Source: Bacteriovoracaceae bacterium
Lineage (GTDB): Bacteria; Bdellovibrionota; Bacteriovoracia; Bacteriovoracales; Bacteriovoracaceae
NCBI GenBank assembly: GCA_947441615.1
Contig: CANEUH010000003.1
Coordinates: forward strand, 62,001 to 126,000
Reading direction: 5' to 3'
DNA length: 64,000 bases
Positions 25,390-34,497 of the stretch are shown here, piece after piece (the first letter of the stretch is position 1; each line of letters begins with the position of its first letter). The translations under genes were made by a program, and so were the position numbers. The notes under the pieces were generated by a model. The model was not told where the DNA came from. It worked only from the letters and a program-made list of their open reading frames with translations, and did not search any database.

Positions 25390-25419
25390 TTGACATAACG
25401 CCATGCTTTTAGAGACAAT
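25390..25419 (+). promoter_or_regulatory. Candidate internal promoter before ricT
   Basis: A perfect TTGACA (25390-25395) is followed after 18 bases by GACAAT (25414-25419), 8 bases before the ricT ATG. No Shine-Dalgarno sequence lies between, so the transcript would be nearly leaderless. Confidence 0.4.
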
Positions 25420-25427
25420 CATCAAAT

Positions 25428-26921
25428 ATGACTCAAGAGCAAATCGTAGAGGAAGATAAATTTCCATCTACGAAAGAAATAAATTCTGAAGTTGAGACTT
25501 CGGAATACTCAGAAGAAACATCTGAAGACAGAGAGAACCGAGAAGAGAGTAGATTCAAGGAAGGGCAGATCCTGCGCTTTGTAAGAGTCCGCTTCCCCGG
25601 TAACTCCCGATCCTTTCCATTTCTGGTTGGCAAAAGAAGAATTGAATACGGTCAAAAAGTCGTGGCAATGTCTGATCGAGGCATGGCAGTGGGTTACGTT
25701 AATTCTTTTCCCTACGACGTCGCATTTAATAAAACCATGCTCCCAGTTCGAAGCATTTCAAAAGTTGCGACTGACGAAGACATCGTTAAAGATCAAGAAG
25801 CTTACCGGCAACAAAAAAGTGCTGAGAACGTCTGTAATGATCTCATTGAAGAATATAAATTAGACATGCAGTTAACCCACGTCGAGTTTACTTCTTTTGG
25901 TAAGAAAGCTGTCTTTTATTTTATTGCTCCGGCACGCGTCGATTTCAGGGATCTTGTAAAAGACCTCGTAGGAAAATTAAAAACTAGAATCGAGCTTCGC
26001 CAAATTTCAGTCAGAGACAGATCTGCATCCATTGGCGGCCTAGGTCCATGTGGTCGTGAACTTTGTTGTTCTTCATTTCTAACAAAATATGGAAATGTTG
26101 GAATAAAAATGGCGAAGAACCAGGATCTGACACTTAACTTCTCTAAACTTAATGGTGTTTGTGGGCAATTGAAGTGCTGTCTTCAGTACGAAGATGACGT
26201 CTATCGTGAGAAAAGAGCGCGCCTTCCTAAAGAAGGTGACATCATTAGTACCCATACTGGTGAAATTGGTAGAGTTGATAGACTTCATCTTTTAAGCGAA
26301 CAATTTGTCATGATGACTAATCGTGGAGTCAGAAAGCGTTACGTTGTTGATTTATTCAAAGAAACTCTTGATAGAGAGACTGCAAATTTTCCAAAAGAAT
26401 TTGAATCAGTTTCTGATGAAACACATAAAGTTATCGGAATGGATGAGAGTCAGGCGAAAAAGGTCAAAGCTTTTGAAGCGGAAGTTAAGACATATAAAGA
26501 GAAGGGTAAATTTTTTGCGGACTCTGCTTTCACATCTCTTTTTGGGGATAAAACTCTTGATTACTCCCTACCACAAGTAAAAGAGCTCGAAAGTTCAAAA
26601 CCAAGAATCAAAACTCCAGATGAGGAAGAAGAAATTTTCTACACTCCGACTGACGATGAGTTATTGCCTGAGGATGAAGAAGAAGACATCGTAAACCATG
26701 ATCCGGTGAGAACTCGGGTTGATATGCACGATAATCGCGACAATAGGGATCATCGCCCTCAACAAAGAAATGATCAACGCAGGGACAATCGTGGACCTCA
26801 GCGATCTCATCACAGGAATGATAACAGAGGACCTCGCCCTGAAAGCAGGGGTCCTAATCCAAATCGTCCTCAAGGTGGAGGACAAGGTCAAAATCAGGGT
26901 AGAAACAGGCCTCCGAGATAA
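25428..26921 (+). CDS. ricT: PSP1-domain protein of the RicT/YaaT family
   Basis: After an acidic, low-complexity N-terminus (residues 1-45) comes the PSP1 core (about 60-330): PFLVGKRRIEYGQKVVAMSDRG, VEFTSFGKKAVFYFIAPARVDFRDLVKDL, and the cysteine clusters GLGPCGRELCCSSF and LNGVCGQLKCCLQYE. The latter correspond to Fe-S-associated cysteines of B. subtilis RicT, part of the complex that affects RNA processing by RNase Y. The C-terminal 70 residues are Arg/Asn/Gly/Gln-rich, disordered and probably RNA-binding. RicA and RicF homologues are not in the window. It sits between holB and sbcD. Confidence 0.88.
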   Translation: MTQEQIVEEDKFPSTKEINSEVETSEYSEETSEDRENREESRFKEGQILRFVRVRFPGNSRSFPFLVGKRRIEYGQKVVAMSDRGMAVGYVNSFPYDVAFNKTMLPVRSISKVATDEDIVKDQEAYRQQKSAENVCNDLIEEYKLDMQLTHVEFTSFGKKAVFYFIAPARVDFRDLVKDLVGKLKTRIELRQISVRDRSASIGGLGPCGRELCCSSFLTKYGNVGIKMAKNQDLTLNFSKLNGVCGQLKCCLQYEDDVYREKRARLPKEGDIISTHTGEIGRVDRLHLLSEQFVMMTNRGVRKRYVVDLFKETLDRETANFPKEFESVSDETHKVIGMDESQAKKVKAFEAEVKTYKEKGKFFADSAFTSLFGDKTLDYSLPQVKELESSKPRIKTPDEEEEIFYTPTDDELLPEDEEEDIVNHDPVRTRVDMHDNRDNRDHRPQQRNDQRRDNRGPQRSHHRNDNRGPRPESRGPNPNRPQGGGQGQNQGRNRPPR

Positions 26922-26924
26922 TCC

Positions 26925-28055
26925 ATGAGGATTCTCCATACATCCGACTGGCATTTAGGAAAAAGACTCTTTAAATTAGATCGTGGCCCAGAACATGAAT
27001 TATTTCTGGAGTGGCTTCTTAAAACCCTTATAGATCAGAGAATTGATTTACTTCTGATTGCAGGGGATGTTTTTGATACTCCAACTCCCCCACATCAAAG
27101 TTTAGAACATTTTTATAATTTTCTTCACAGGGTTTCTATAGAAACCAAAGTCGAAGTGTATATCATAGCTGGTAATCACGACTCTGGTCTTCTTCTTGAG
27201 GCCCCTGCAAAAATTCTCGCCACCCATAGAGTAAAAGTATGGGGAAAATTATCTCAGTCAGTGGAAGATCATTGGATAACATTTAAAGACATCGATATTT
27301 GTGCCATCCCATTTTTTCGCTCCTATGAATTACTCACGGATGGTGAGGGTGATGCTCTAACCGCCATTAGAAAATATATCTCACGTGAAAAAGTGAGGCC
27401 GCAACTTCTCATGCTCCACCACTTAGCTGGCATTCATGAAGCAGCAGGATCTGAGCAAGTTATCACTTTAAGTGGAGTCGATTCAATTCCAACTGAAGAT
27501 TTGAAGACATTTGATTATGTCGCCCTCGGACATATCCATAAGCCACAAAAGATTTCGGCCCAATCATATTATTCAGGATCACCCATTCCACTTAGATTCT
27601 CTGAAAGCACAAAAAAATCAGTTATGATCATTGAAGAAATAGATGGAAAACTCCTCAGTGAAACTCATCCAATTCCAATTTTCAGAGATTTCTTTTCGGT
27701 AAAGACTGATGAGAAAAACTATCTTGAAGATTTAAATAAATTAACTATAAGTACAAACTTAACTCCAATGGTAGAAGTTCAAATTGAGCTCACTCAACCC
27801 AAGGCCGGACTCATTGATGACTTAAAAACCATTCTTGAAAAAAAGAAAATGGAGCTTCTCTCTTATCTACCGATTTATCAAACAGGAGAAAAAAAAGAAA
27901 ATAGATCAGACAAATTATTTAAAATGTCCCCGATTGAAATTTTTGAAGAATTTTATTCAACTAAGTTTCCTGAATCGAATGGAGTTCCAGAGGATTTAAA
28001 AGAAGATTTTTCAAAATTACTAGAAAAGGTGAAAAATGCGCATTCTTCGCCTTAA
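26925..28055 (+). CDS. sbcD: Exonuclease SbcD (Mre11-like nuclease subunit)
   Basis: Calcineurin-like phosphoesterase motifs are in order: ILHTSDWHLG (D8, H10), LLIAGDVFD (about residue 47), IIAGNHDSG (about 83), LMLHHLAG and ALGHIHKPQ (about 205). The enzyme cuts double-stranded DNA ends and hairpins together with SbcC. At 376 residues it is of normal length. The start lies 3 bases after the ricT stop, and the end overlaps sbcC by 20 bases, showing tight coupling. Confidence 0.95.
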   Translation: MRILHTSDWHLGKRLFKLDRGPEHELFLEWLLKTLIDQRIDLLLIAGDVFDTPTPPHQSLEHFYNFLHRVSIETKVEVYIIAGNHDSGLLLEAPAKILATHRVKVWGKLSQSVEDHWITFKDIDICAIPFFRSYELLTDGEGDALTAIRKYISREKVRPQLLMLHHLAGIHEAAGSEQVITLSGVDSIPTEDLKTFDYVALGHIHKPQKISAQSYYSGSPIPLRFSESTKKSVMIIEEIDGKLLSETHPIPIFRDFFSVKTDEKNYLEDLNKLTISTNLTPMVEVQIELTQPKAGLIDDLKTILEKKKMELLSYLPIYQTGEKKENRSDKLFKMSPIEIFEEFYSTKFPESNGVPEDLKEDFSKLLEKVKNAHSSP

Positions 28056-31000
28056 GATAAAAAACATTGCCTCTCTAAAAGGAGAGCACGATATTGATTT
28101 TCAAGAGATTCAAAAAGAAGGACACCTCTTTGCCATAACTGGTGAAACAGGGGCAGGGAAATCGACGATTTTAAACACGATAGGACTCGCACTATATGGG
28201 CAGGTCTATAAAAAAAATATCAACCAGATGGATGTGGTCACATTAGGAGAAAAAGACGGGGCAGTAGAATTAATTATTCAAGTTAAAGGGAAATACTACC
28301 TCGCAGATTGGAAAGCAAAGGTCAAAAAAAGTAACGGAGACGCCTATGCAACTCCACAGCCGCCTGTAAGAAATTTATATCATATTTCAGGCCCTGATTT
28401 TGATGCAAAAAAAACGATATCAAATACCAAAGCAGATGAATTACTGAACTTAGACTTTGACCAATTCTGCAAATGCATCATCTTAAACCAGGGTGAATTT
28501 GCAAAATTTCTGACAAGTTCATTTAGTGACAGAAAAGATATTTTAGAGAAGCTCTATCCTGGTGAAGTGATTGAAAGCATGGGACGGGAGCTAAAACAAG
28601 AAGTTGACAATCTCGAGAAAGAAAAAAGAGAAATTGAGATAAAAACGAGCGAGCTTAAAGGAGATGAGCTTTCAGGAGAGATCTTAAAAAATGAAAAAGA
28701 AAGATTAAGTAAAAGCTTAAATCATGAGGAAGCGATATTAAAAAACATTGAAACACTCGAGCGCCATTTTATCAGTTGCTTTAGTTATTTTGAGAAATAC
28801 ACGGAAAATGAAGTTAAGAAAACAAATATAAAATTCGAAATCTCAAAAGAAACGACCAAGTTTAATCACGTCTTGAAAAAAAGTGACGAAGTTTTTACCA
28901 CATTTCAAGAAACTAAAAAAGAACAAGAACTAAAAGCTCCGAAACTACAAACACTTTTACAAAAAGAAGAAGAATTAAAGTATCATGAAGAAAGTTTAAA
29001 TAAAATTACAGATCGAATGAGTGGGATTGAAAGTTCATTTAAACTAACATCTGAAAGAATTGATCTCCTTACAATTGAAAAAAATAAGTGGGTAGAGAAA
29101 GCCTCATCCTATAAGACCCTTCTCCACTCCCCCGTAGAAATTCTTAAAACCTTAATAACAGATACAGAGGCACTTTTTGATACCTATTCTAGGCATGAGT
29201 TATTATCTCAAGAATATAAAGCCAAGAAGGAGAGAGTTGAGCAGCTTGAGGAGTCTGGAAAAAGTCTTAGACTTGTTGTAGATAAGATTAAAGAGGAAAT
29301 TGAAAAAATTCCTTCAGACTTAAAAGAAAAAGAAGAGATCCAAGTCAATCTAAGAAAAGTTTTTGTCACTCAAAGAGAAGAAATTGAAAGAGCACGTATT
29401 CAACACAATGAAATCTCTCAACAAATAAACCTCCTTGAAAAGACAAAGAATGACAATTTAGTCGTCCTTAAGAATATACAACAAAAAAGACTCATTCTTA
29501 TTAAGGATCTTTCCCCAATCGAAGCAACTCTTAAGATACAGGCCATCATTAACGCTTCTGAAATTTGTGTGGATCATGCCATCTCAACAAATAGTGGTGA
29601 ATGCCCAGTATGCTTAACAAGTGTTTCAAATTCAAGATGGGAGGAACTTAAATTAATCTTAAAACAGACAGATTTAAAAGCACTTCGTGAAGAGTATAAA
29701 AAGTTAAGTGATGAACTCGAAAAGAATCAATTTAATGAAAAATACCTAATCCCACAGATAGAAAAGGATGAAGAGAACATTTCACTTAAGAGAAAAAGTT
29801 TATTTGGCCTAGAGAACATTGCGACTAAAGAATTACCATCTACAGAATCCATTGATTCAGATTTAGATCAACTGAGAAAACTTTCTTGGAAACTCGATTC
29901 ACTAAAAAAAGACCTTGGACAAAGAGATGATGAGTTAAATAAATTAAAAGACCTTTATCGAAAGACCAAAGACGATTTATCGAAAGTGAACTCAGCTCTT
30001 TCATCAATAAAATCCGAACTTGATACGATTTATGAGAAATTTAAACCCATTATTCCGTTACTAAATACCGACGGAATTCGAGATTTAAAAATTGAGATAA
30101 AAAACTTTCAAGCTTTTACTGATTCTCAATCAAATTTATCTAAAGTGAGTCATGAAATTGAACTTCATAACTCACAACGTTTAAAGATCCAAGAAGAGCT
30201 CAAATCACTAATCATTGAACAAAAAGATCTGAGTGAAAAGATCCGTACTATAAAACTTCTTTTACAACAAGAACTTAAAGGTGAAAAAGCCTCAGCTCTT
30301 ATTTCGCAACTCCAACTAGCACTGAACAAAGCTTCTGATGAATGGTCACGACAACAAGACGAGCAAAAGAAACAAGAGCTAGTCATAAAGGATGCTAATG
30401 GTCGTTTTTTTCAGCTTGAGGAACTTTCTAAAGATTTTGAATTACAATTTTCACGAGAAAAACAACTATTCAATGAAAGTATTTCCAAAGATTGCGGTTT
30501 TGGTCTTACTAAGATTGGGAGCTTCGATCTTAGTCTAAGTTCAACATCTGAACTTTTTATTCCAGTAAAAGATTTAATTAAAACAGAAAAAGAACATTAT
30601 CGATCCATGACAAATGAAACCCGAATGAGCTTTGCGAGTATTTCTACTAGGCTTTCAGAATGGGAAAAGATTCAGGACAAGATCCAACTTTTTGAACTTA
30701 AGTATCAAGAACTATCAAATTCATTAGCAAGAAAAATGCGTCTCTTTGATGTTCTAGGTAAAGATGAACTTCGTACATTTGTTTTGGCCTTAGTTGAAGA
30801 GGGACTTATTCATCAGACGAATGAAGAATTACAAAAACTCTGCCAAGGTCGGTATGAAATCATTCATCAAACGAAATCAATGAAAATGACTCCTGAGTTT
30901 TATATCTTGGATAAATTTAGAGAAGGTGGAAAAAGAAAAATTTCCACCCTCTCTGGTGGTGAAACTTTTATGGTTTCACTTGCCATGGCTTTGGGACTTG

Positions 31001-31236
31001 CTGAAATGACCCGCGGCCAAGCAGAAATTGACTCTTTATTTATTGATGAGGGGTTTGGTACATTAGATCAGGAATCCCTGGAAGATGTTCTTGATATGCT
31101 TCAGCAGATTCAAACCCGTGGACTCACTGTTGGTATCATTTCTCATATCAAGACACTCACAAATGCCCTACCCATTAATCTAGTCTTAAATAAAAGACCT
31201 GACGGAACTTCTTCAATTACATACAGAAATAATTAA
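28036..31236 (+). CDS. sbcC: Exonuclease SbcC (Rad50-like SMC ATPase)
   Basis: The 1066-residue protein has the N-terminal Walker A AITGETGAGKSTILNTIGLALYG (about residue 35), Q-loop region IILNQGEFAKFL, two long coiled coils (about 190-500 and 560-880), a zinc hook GECPVCLTSV (about 518) between them, the ABC signature STLSGGETFMVSLAMALG and Walker B DSLFIDEGFGTLDQESL near the C-terminus. It drives DNA-end processing with SbcD. The stop overlaps the convergent CAP gene stop by 4 bases (TTAA). Confidence 0.96.
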   Translation: MRILRLKIKNIASLKGEHDIDFQEIQKEGHLFAITGETGAGKSTILNTIGLALYGQVYKKNINQMDVVTLGEKDGAVELIIQVKGKYYLADWKAKVKKSNGDAYATPQPPVRNLYHISGPDFDAKKTISNTKADELLNLDFDQFCKCIILNQGEFAKFLTSSFSDRKDILEKLYPGEVIESMGRELKQEVDNLEKEKREIEIKTSELKGDELSGEILKNEKERLSKSLNHEEAILKNIETLERHFISCFSYFEKYTENEVKKTNIKFEISKETTKFNHVLKKSDEVFTTFQETKKEQELKAPKLQTLLQKEEELKYHEESLNKITDRMSGIESSFKLTSERIDLLTIEKNKWVEKASSYKTLLHSPVEILKTLITDTEALFDTYSRHELLSQEYKAKKERVEQLEESGKSLRLVVDKIKEEIEKIPSDLKEKEEIQVNLRKVFVTQREEIERARIQHNEISQQINLLEKTKNDNLVVLKNIQQKRLILIKDLSPIEATLKIQAIINASEICVDHAISTNSGECPVCLTSVSNSRWEELKLILKQTDLKALREEYKKLSDELEKNQFNEKYLIPQIEKDEENISLKRKSLFGLENIATKELPSTESIDSDLDQLRKLSWKLDSLKKDLGQRDDELNKLKDLYRKTKDDLSKVNSALSSIKSELDTIYEKFKPIIPLLNTDGIRDLKIEIKNFQAFTDSQSNLSKVSHEIELHNSQRLKIQEELKSLIIEQKDLSEKIRTIKLLLQQELKGEKASALISQLQLALNKASDEWSRQQDEQKKQELVIKDANGRFFQLEELSKDFELQFSREKQLFNESISKDCGFGLTKIGSFDLSLSSTSELFIPVKDLIKTEKEHYRSMTNETRMSFASISTRLSEWEKIQDKIQLFELKYQELSNSLARKMRLFDVLGKDELRTFVLALVEEGLIHQTNEELQKLCQGRYEIIHQTKSMKMTPEFYILDKFREGGKRKISTLSGGETFMVSLAMALGLAEMTRGQAEIDSLFIDEGFGTLDQESLEDVLDMLQQIQTRGLTVGIISHIKTLTNALPINLVLNKRPDGTSSITYRNN

Positions 31237-31703
31237 TTTATTCGGATAAAAATTTGAGTCCAATAAGGAGTACCCAAAAGGCTCTTCTCTACTGCTATTC
31301 CAGTATGAGTCCAATTAGGATTTTCAATCTGAGTACGGTGATCCGGGGATGCAAGCCAGGAAGATAGAACTGAACTCGATGTTTCCTGGCCTTTGGCAAC
31401 AATTTCGCCACAGGCAGTAGAACCCAAGCTTCCCTGCAAATTATTACATCTAAAGCTCATACCAAAGTGACCAAATGGAGTAAGTCCTCTGGCCATATTT
31501 GTACTATGCTCGCCTGCTTGCTCTTCAATGATTACTGAATAAGTAAGGGGTCTAAGTCCAAGACTCATTCTATGGTTGTTCATAAGTTCAAAATACTTAT
31601 TGGCCGAAAGTGTATCCACAGATCTTTCTAAAGAATCTCCATTGGAATTTTTGCCGCAAGAGAGTGAAAGAACGAGAAGGAAGAGGAATAAAAAATATTT
31701 CAT
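31233..31703 (-). CDS. CAP/SCP-domain lipoprotein
   Basis: The start is taken at the ATG at 31703, which has GGAAG upstream and begins a lipoprotein signal (MKYFLFLFLLVLSLSCGKN, lipobox LSLSC with Cys 16); an upstream ATG at 31733 would break it. The mature part is a CAP domain: NHRMSLGLRPLTYSVIIEEQAGEHSTNMA, FGHFGMSFRC, ACGEIVAKG and SWLASPDHRTQIENPNWTHTGIAV, with the His/Glu cavity residues in place. Bacterial CAP proteins are secreted and their role is largely unknown. It is convergent with sbcC. Confidence 0.85.
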   Translation of the reverse strand: MKYFLFLFLLVLSLSCGKNSNGDSLERSVDTLSANKYFELMNNHRMSLGLRPLTYSVIIEEQAGEHSTNMARGLTPFGHFGMSFRCNNLQGSLGSTACGEIVAKGQETSSSVLSSWLASPDHRTQIENPNWTHTGIAVEKSLLGTPYWTQIFIRIN

Positions 31704-31908
31704 AACTTTATTCTTCCAACAAAAGAAACACACCTACAAGAAAGAAATAATGTGAAAGAGAAACTTGTTATCTTAACCATGAGTTACGCGCCAATGACAC
31801 AAGGCAAAAAAATCAAAGAATTAAGGTCACCTTTGAGTTAATCTCATTCACAAAATGGACTCAATTGACCTAAACTGGCCCGAATTAAATCATACTTTAG
31901 GAATAATC

Positions 31909-33141
31909 ATGAGACTCCCGATATACGCTTTGATCCTTTTATTTTCAAACACTCTTTTAGCAAATTCACTCCACTTGGATCTAGAAATGAGCTCAAATGA
32001 GTACAGGCTAATTTTAAAAAAGCTTCAAGCGAATAAAATAATCGGAAATGAAAAAGACGATCCAGCTATCTCTGAAGCACTTAAGCTTGGGGATCGTTTA
32101 TCAAAGTGGATTGCGCTAGTTAACACGATGAGAACACCTGAAAGGGCCATTCGTCTTACATCTGCAGCAACCCGAAGAGGAATTCCGATTGAAAAACCAA
32201 ACATGTATTCTCCAGAAATCATAAAACAAGAGACAAGAAGAATTTTAAGTGACCTACCATCAGTAATAAAAAACGTTCTCATTTCAACTGATAGTTTACC
32301 AAATGACATTCCATTAGATGATGAAACATTTATTTCACATGCAAGAAAAATTGATCGTAACTATCAATCTGCAGCAAGATACAAGTCCGTTGATAAATTT
32401 AGGTCTCACTACATTGCTGCTGCTTCAAAAGATGTCCGTGGCTATTATTATTTATACAAAAACGAAATCACTGAAATTGAATTGAGAAACTCTCAATCCA
32501 TTCCATCTGATAAGGTTAACCCAATTCTAGAGGCGCTCATTCTTATTTGCTTTAACACGGAAGATGACCAAACATCTTGCCAAGAAAGAGTGTACTCTGC
32601 ATATAAAAACAACTCTCTTTCACTTGTTTATGAAAAATATTTCCCACGATCAAAAAAAATCTGGAACGATTTTTTCAAAATCCCAACTTACGCCAAAAGA
32701 AGAGATATCCGATGGTCAAGTACAAAAACAGTTGTCCCCTTCAATAACCCGGGTATCCCAAAATTTGGGCCATACTTAAGAGACAATATTGAAGCTGAAT
32801 TCAGATGGAATGATTGGGCATTAAAATTATCTTTTGGACGATATCCTGGAGGCCCAACTCTAAAATTTGAGCCCGGAGTTGTCCCGCATGTTAACGGTCT
32901 TGGCGGGAACGAGATTGTGATGGATGCCAATCAACCGATTGAAGAATACGAATCACAATGGACCATCCGCCATGAATTCGGTCACGTTCTAGGTCTTCCA
33001 GACTGCTATCATGAATTTTATGATACCGAAGCAAATGCTTATGTTAACTACCAGCTTGATATTAGTGACCTCATGTGTTCTCGGGCCGGTAATATGAAAG
33101 AAAGAATTTTTTCTGAATTAGAAAAGGCATACGCTAAATGA
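31909..33141 (+). CDS. Secreted snapalysin-like metzincin metalloprotease
   Basis: The ATG at 31909 follows AGGAATAATC and opens a signal peptide (MRLPIYALILLFSNTLLANS); an upstream ATG at 31855 is less likely. After a pro-region-like N-terminal part (about 25-270), the C-terminal domain has IRHEFGHVLGLPDCY with HExxHxxGxxD spacing (Asp as third zinc ligand, as in snapalysin, M7), and SDLMCSRAG as a Met-turn. The protein (410 residues) is much longer than snapalysins because of the N-terminal part. The stop overlaps the M28 gene start by 4 bases, so the two form a secreted-protease operon. Confidence 0.8.
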   Translation: MRLPIYALILLFSNTLLANSLHLDLEMSSNEYRLILKKLQANKIIGNEKDDPAISEALKLGDRLSKWIALVNTMRTPERAIRLTSAATRRGIPIEKPNMYSPEIIKQETRRILSDLPSVIKNVLISTDSLPNDIPLDDETFISHARKIDRNYQSAARYKSVDKFRSHYIAAASKDVRGYYYLYKNEITEIELRNSQSIPSDKVNPILEALILICFNTEDDQTSCQERVYSAYKNNSLSLVYEKYFPRSKKIWNDFFKIPTYAKRRDIRWSSTKTVVPFNNPGIPKFGPYLRDNIEAEFRWNDWALKLSFGRYPGGPTLKFEPGVVPHVNGLGGNEIVMDANQPIEEYESQWTIRHEFGHVLGLPDCYHEFYDTEANAYVNYQLDISDLMCSRAGNMKERIFSELEKAYAK

Positions 33142-34061
33142 AATTAAGCGTCTTTATTCTTTTCATCTCTCTAGCTGCCTTTGCTCATGAAGACCACGAT
33201 TGGAGGACTGATTACGAAGCCTATCTCAGTGTGAGAATGGAGCCAATTGAATTTACAAAGATCTTCAGAGGACAGAAAAAAAGAATTGATCTGGGAGATT
33301 TTAAAAAGAATTTAGTAACCCTTTCTAAAGTTGAGCGTCAGTCAACCGAAAACCTGGACCTCACTCGAACTTTCCTCTCAGAAGAATACAAAAAGATTGG
33401 TTTCGAAGTCGATCTACATGCATTTGGATCAGGTACTAATTTTATCGCTGAAAAAAAAGGGACAGTGTCCCCTGAAAAAATTCTTATCCTTTCATCACAC
33501 ATTGACTCAGTTGGAAACAAAGGCGCAAACGATAATGGCACCGGGACCATTGGAGTGTTAATGGTGTCTAAGGAATTAGCAAAAAATAATTACCCCCACA
33601 CCATTCGAGTCTTAGGATTTGATCGCGAAGAAAAAGGTCTTGTGGGATCAGATGCCTATGTCGCAACTATTAAAAACAAGTCTCAAATTATTGGAAATAT
33701 CAATTTTGAGATGATGGGGTTTCATAGAAGAAACGATGGTGGGTTCCATGTCATTGGTTGCGAGCGCCCATTCCTTTTAGGGACGCCATCAGAGAAATTA
33801 TCGACTGAGATTAAGAATTCAATCTCTAAACTTGGACTTGATTTAAAAGTCGTAAAAGCTTGTACTAATCGATCTGATCACGCTTCGTTCTGGAGAGCAA
33901 AAATTCCAGCGATCGTGATTTCAGAAAACTTTTTCGGTGGTGATGCTGATCCTTGCTACCATTCAAAGTGTGATGTCGTAGATGAGAGACTCAATTTTTC
34001 CTACATGGAAAGTATAATGGAGGCCGTCCTAGACGCTACAGAGGCGCTTCTTCAGAATTAA
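33138..34061 (+). CDS. Secreted M28-family zinc aminopeptidase
   Basis: The signal peptide is MKLSVFILFISLAAFA. The M28 metal ligands appear in order: His in LSSHIDSVG, bridging Asp in GANDNGTG, the catalytic Glu pair in FDREEKGLVGS, Glu in NINFEMMGF, and His in PCYHSKCDV (residues about 116-280 of 307). The fold trims N-terminal residues from peptides using two zinc ions. Coupling with the snapalysin-like endopeptidase suggests that one cuts proteins and the other finishes the peptides; this is inference. Confidence 0.9.
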   Translation: MKLSVFILFISLAAFAHEDHDWRTDYEAYLSVRMEPIEFTKIFRGQKKRIDLGDFKKNLVTLSKVERQSTENLDLTRTFLSEEYKKIGFEVDLHAFGSGTNFIAEKKGTVSPEKILILSSHIDSVGNKGANDNGTGTIGVLMVSKELAKNNYPHTIRVLGFDREEKGLVGSDAYVATIKNKSQIIGNINFEMMGFHRRNDGGFHVIGCERPFLLGTPSEKLSTEIKNSISKLGLDLKVVKACTNRSDHASFWRAKIPAIVISENFFGGDADPCYHSKCDVVDERLNFSYMESIMEAVLDATEALLQN

Positions 34062-34099
34062 AAGTCAGTAATATCATGATCTTAAGTATATTTATCGAC

Positions 34100-34128
34100 T
34101 TAAGAGATGGGAACAATAATCCGATAAG
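34100..34128 (+). promoter_or_regulatory. Candidate sigma-28-like promoter of the caspase-like operon
   Basis: TTAAG (34100-34104) and CCGATAAG (34121-34128) are 16 bases apart, and the ATG follows 6 bases later without a Shine-Dalgarno sequence. The TTAAG is part of a second CTTAAG (34099-34104); another CTTAAG is at 34081-34086. Confidence 0.5.
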
Positions 34129-34134
34129 ACATCC

Positions 34135-34497
34135 ATGAAAGTCTTGTCTCTCATACTTATATTCATCTTTTCACAATCTCTTTTAGCTAAAGAGAATTGC
34201 ACCGTCTATGAATTGCAGGGCACAGTCAAAGAGGTGAATTATCGCCTCGAACTATGGGTGGCAGAGAAGACCCTCTCACAAAAGAATTTTAAAATTCCCC
34301 TTAAAATTGAACTCTCTTTTAGTCCCTACGTGGATAAATTTATTAAAGGTCAGTTTATCTTTAAAGGTGAAGATCTTCAAACAAATGAATCGATTCTATC
34401 TGTTGAGAGTATTGATCTCTCAACTCCAGACCCCCTCAATCAAAATGAGAAAAATACGATGAAAAAAATAAAAGGGATTAAATGCCCATCTATCTAA
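34135..34497 (+). CDS. Small secreted protein of unknown function
   Basis: The 120-residue protein has a signal peptide (MKVLSLILIFIFSQSLLA) and a mature part of about 100 residues with alternating hydrophobic and polar residues suggesting a small beta-sandwich (ENCTVYELQGTVKEVNYRLELWVAEKT), and Cys near both ends that may form a disulfide. I do not recognise the family. It overlaps the caspase-like gene by 16 bases, so the two are translated together. It might be a partner, chaperone or inhibitor of the peptidase; this is inference from position only. Confidence 0.6.
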   Translation: MKVLSLILIFIFSQSLLAKENCTVYELQGTVKEVNYRLELWVAEKTLSQKNFKIPLKIELSFSPYVDKFIKGQFIFKGEDLQTNESILSVESIDLSTPDPLNQNEKNTMKKIKGIKCPSI

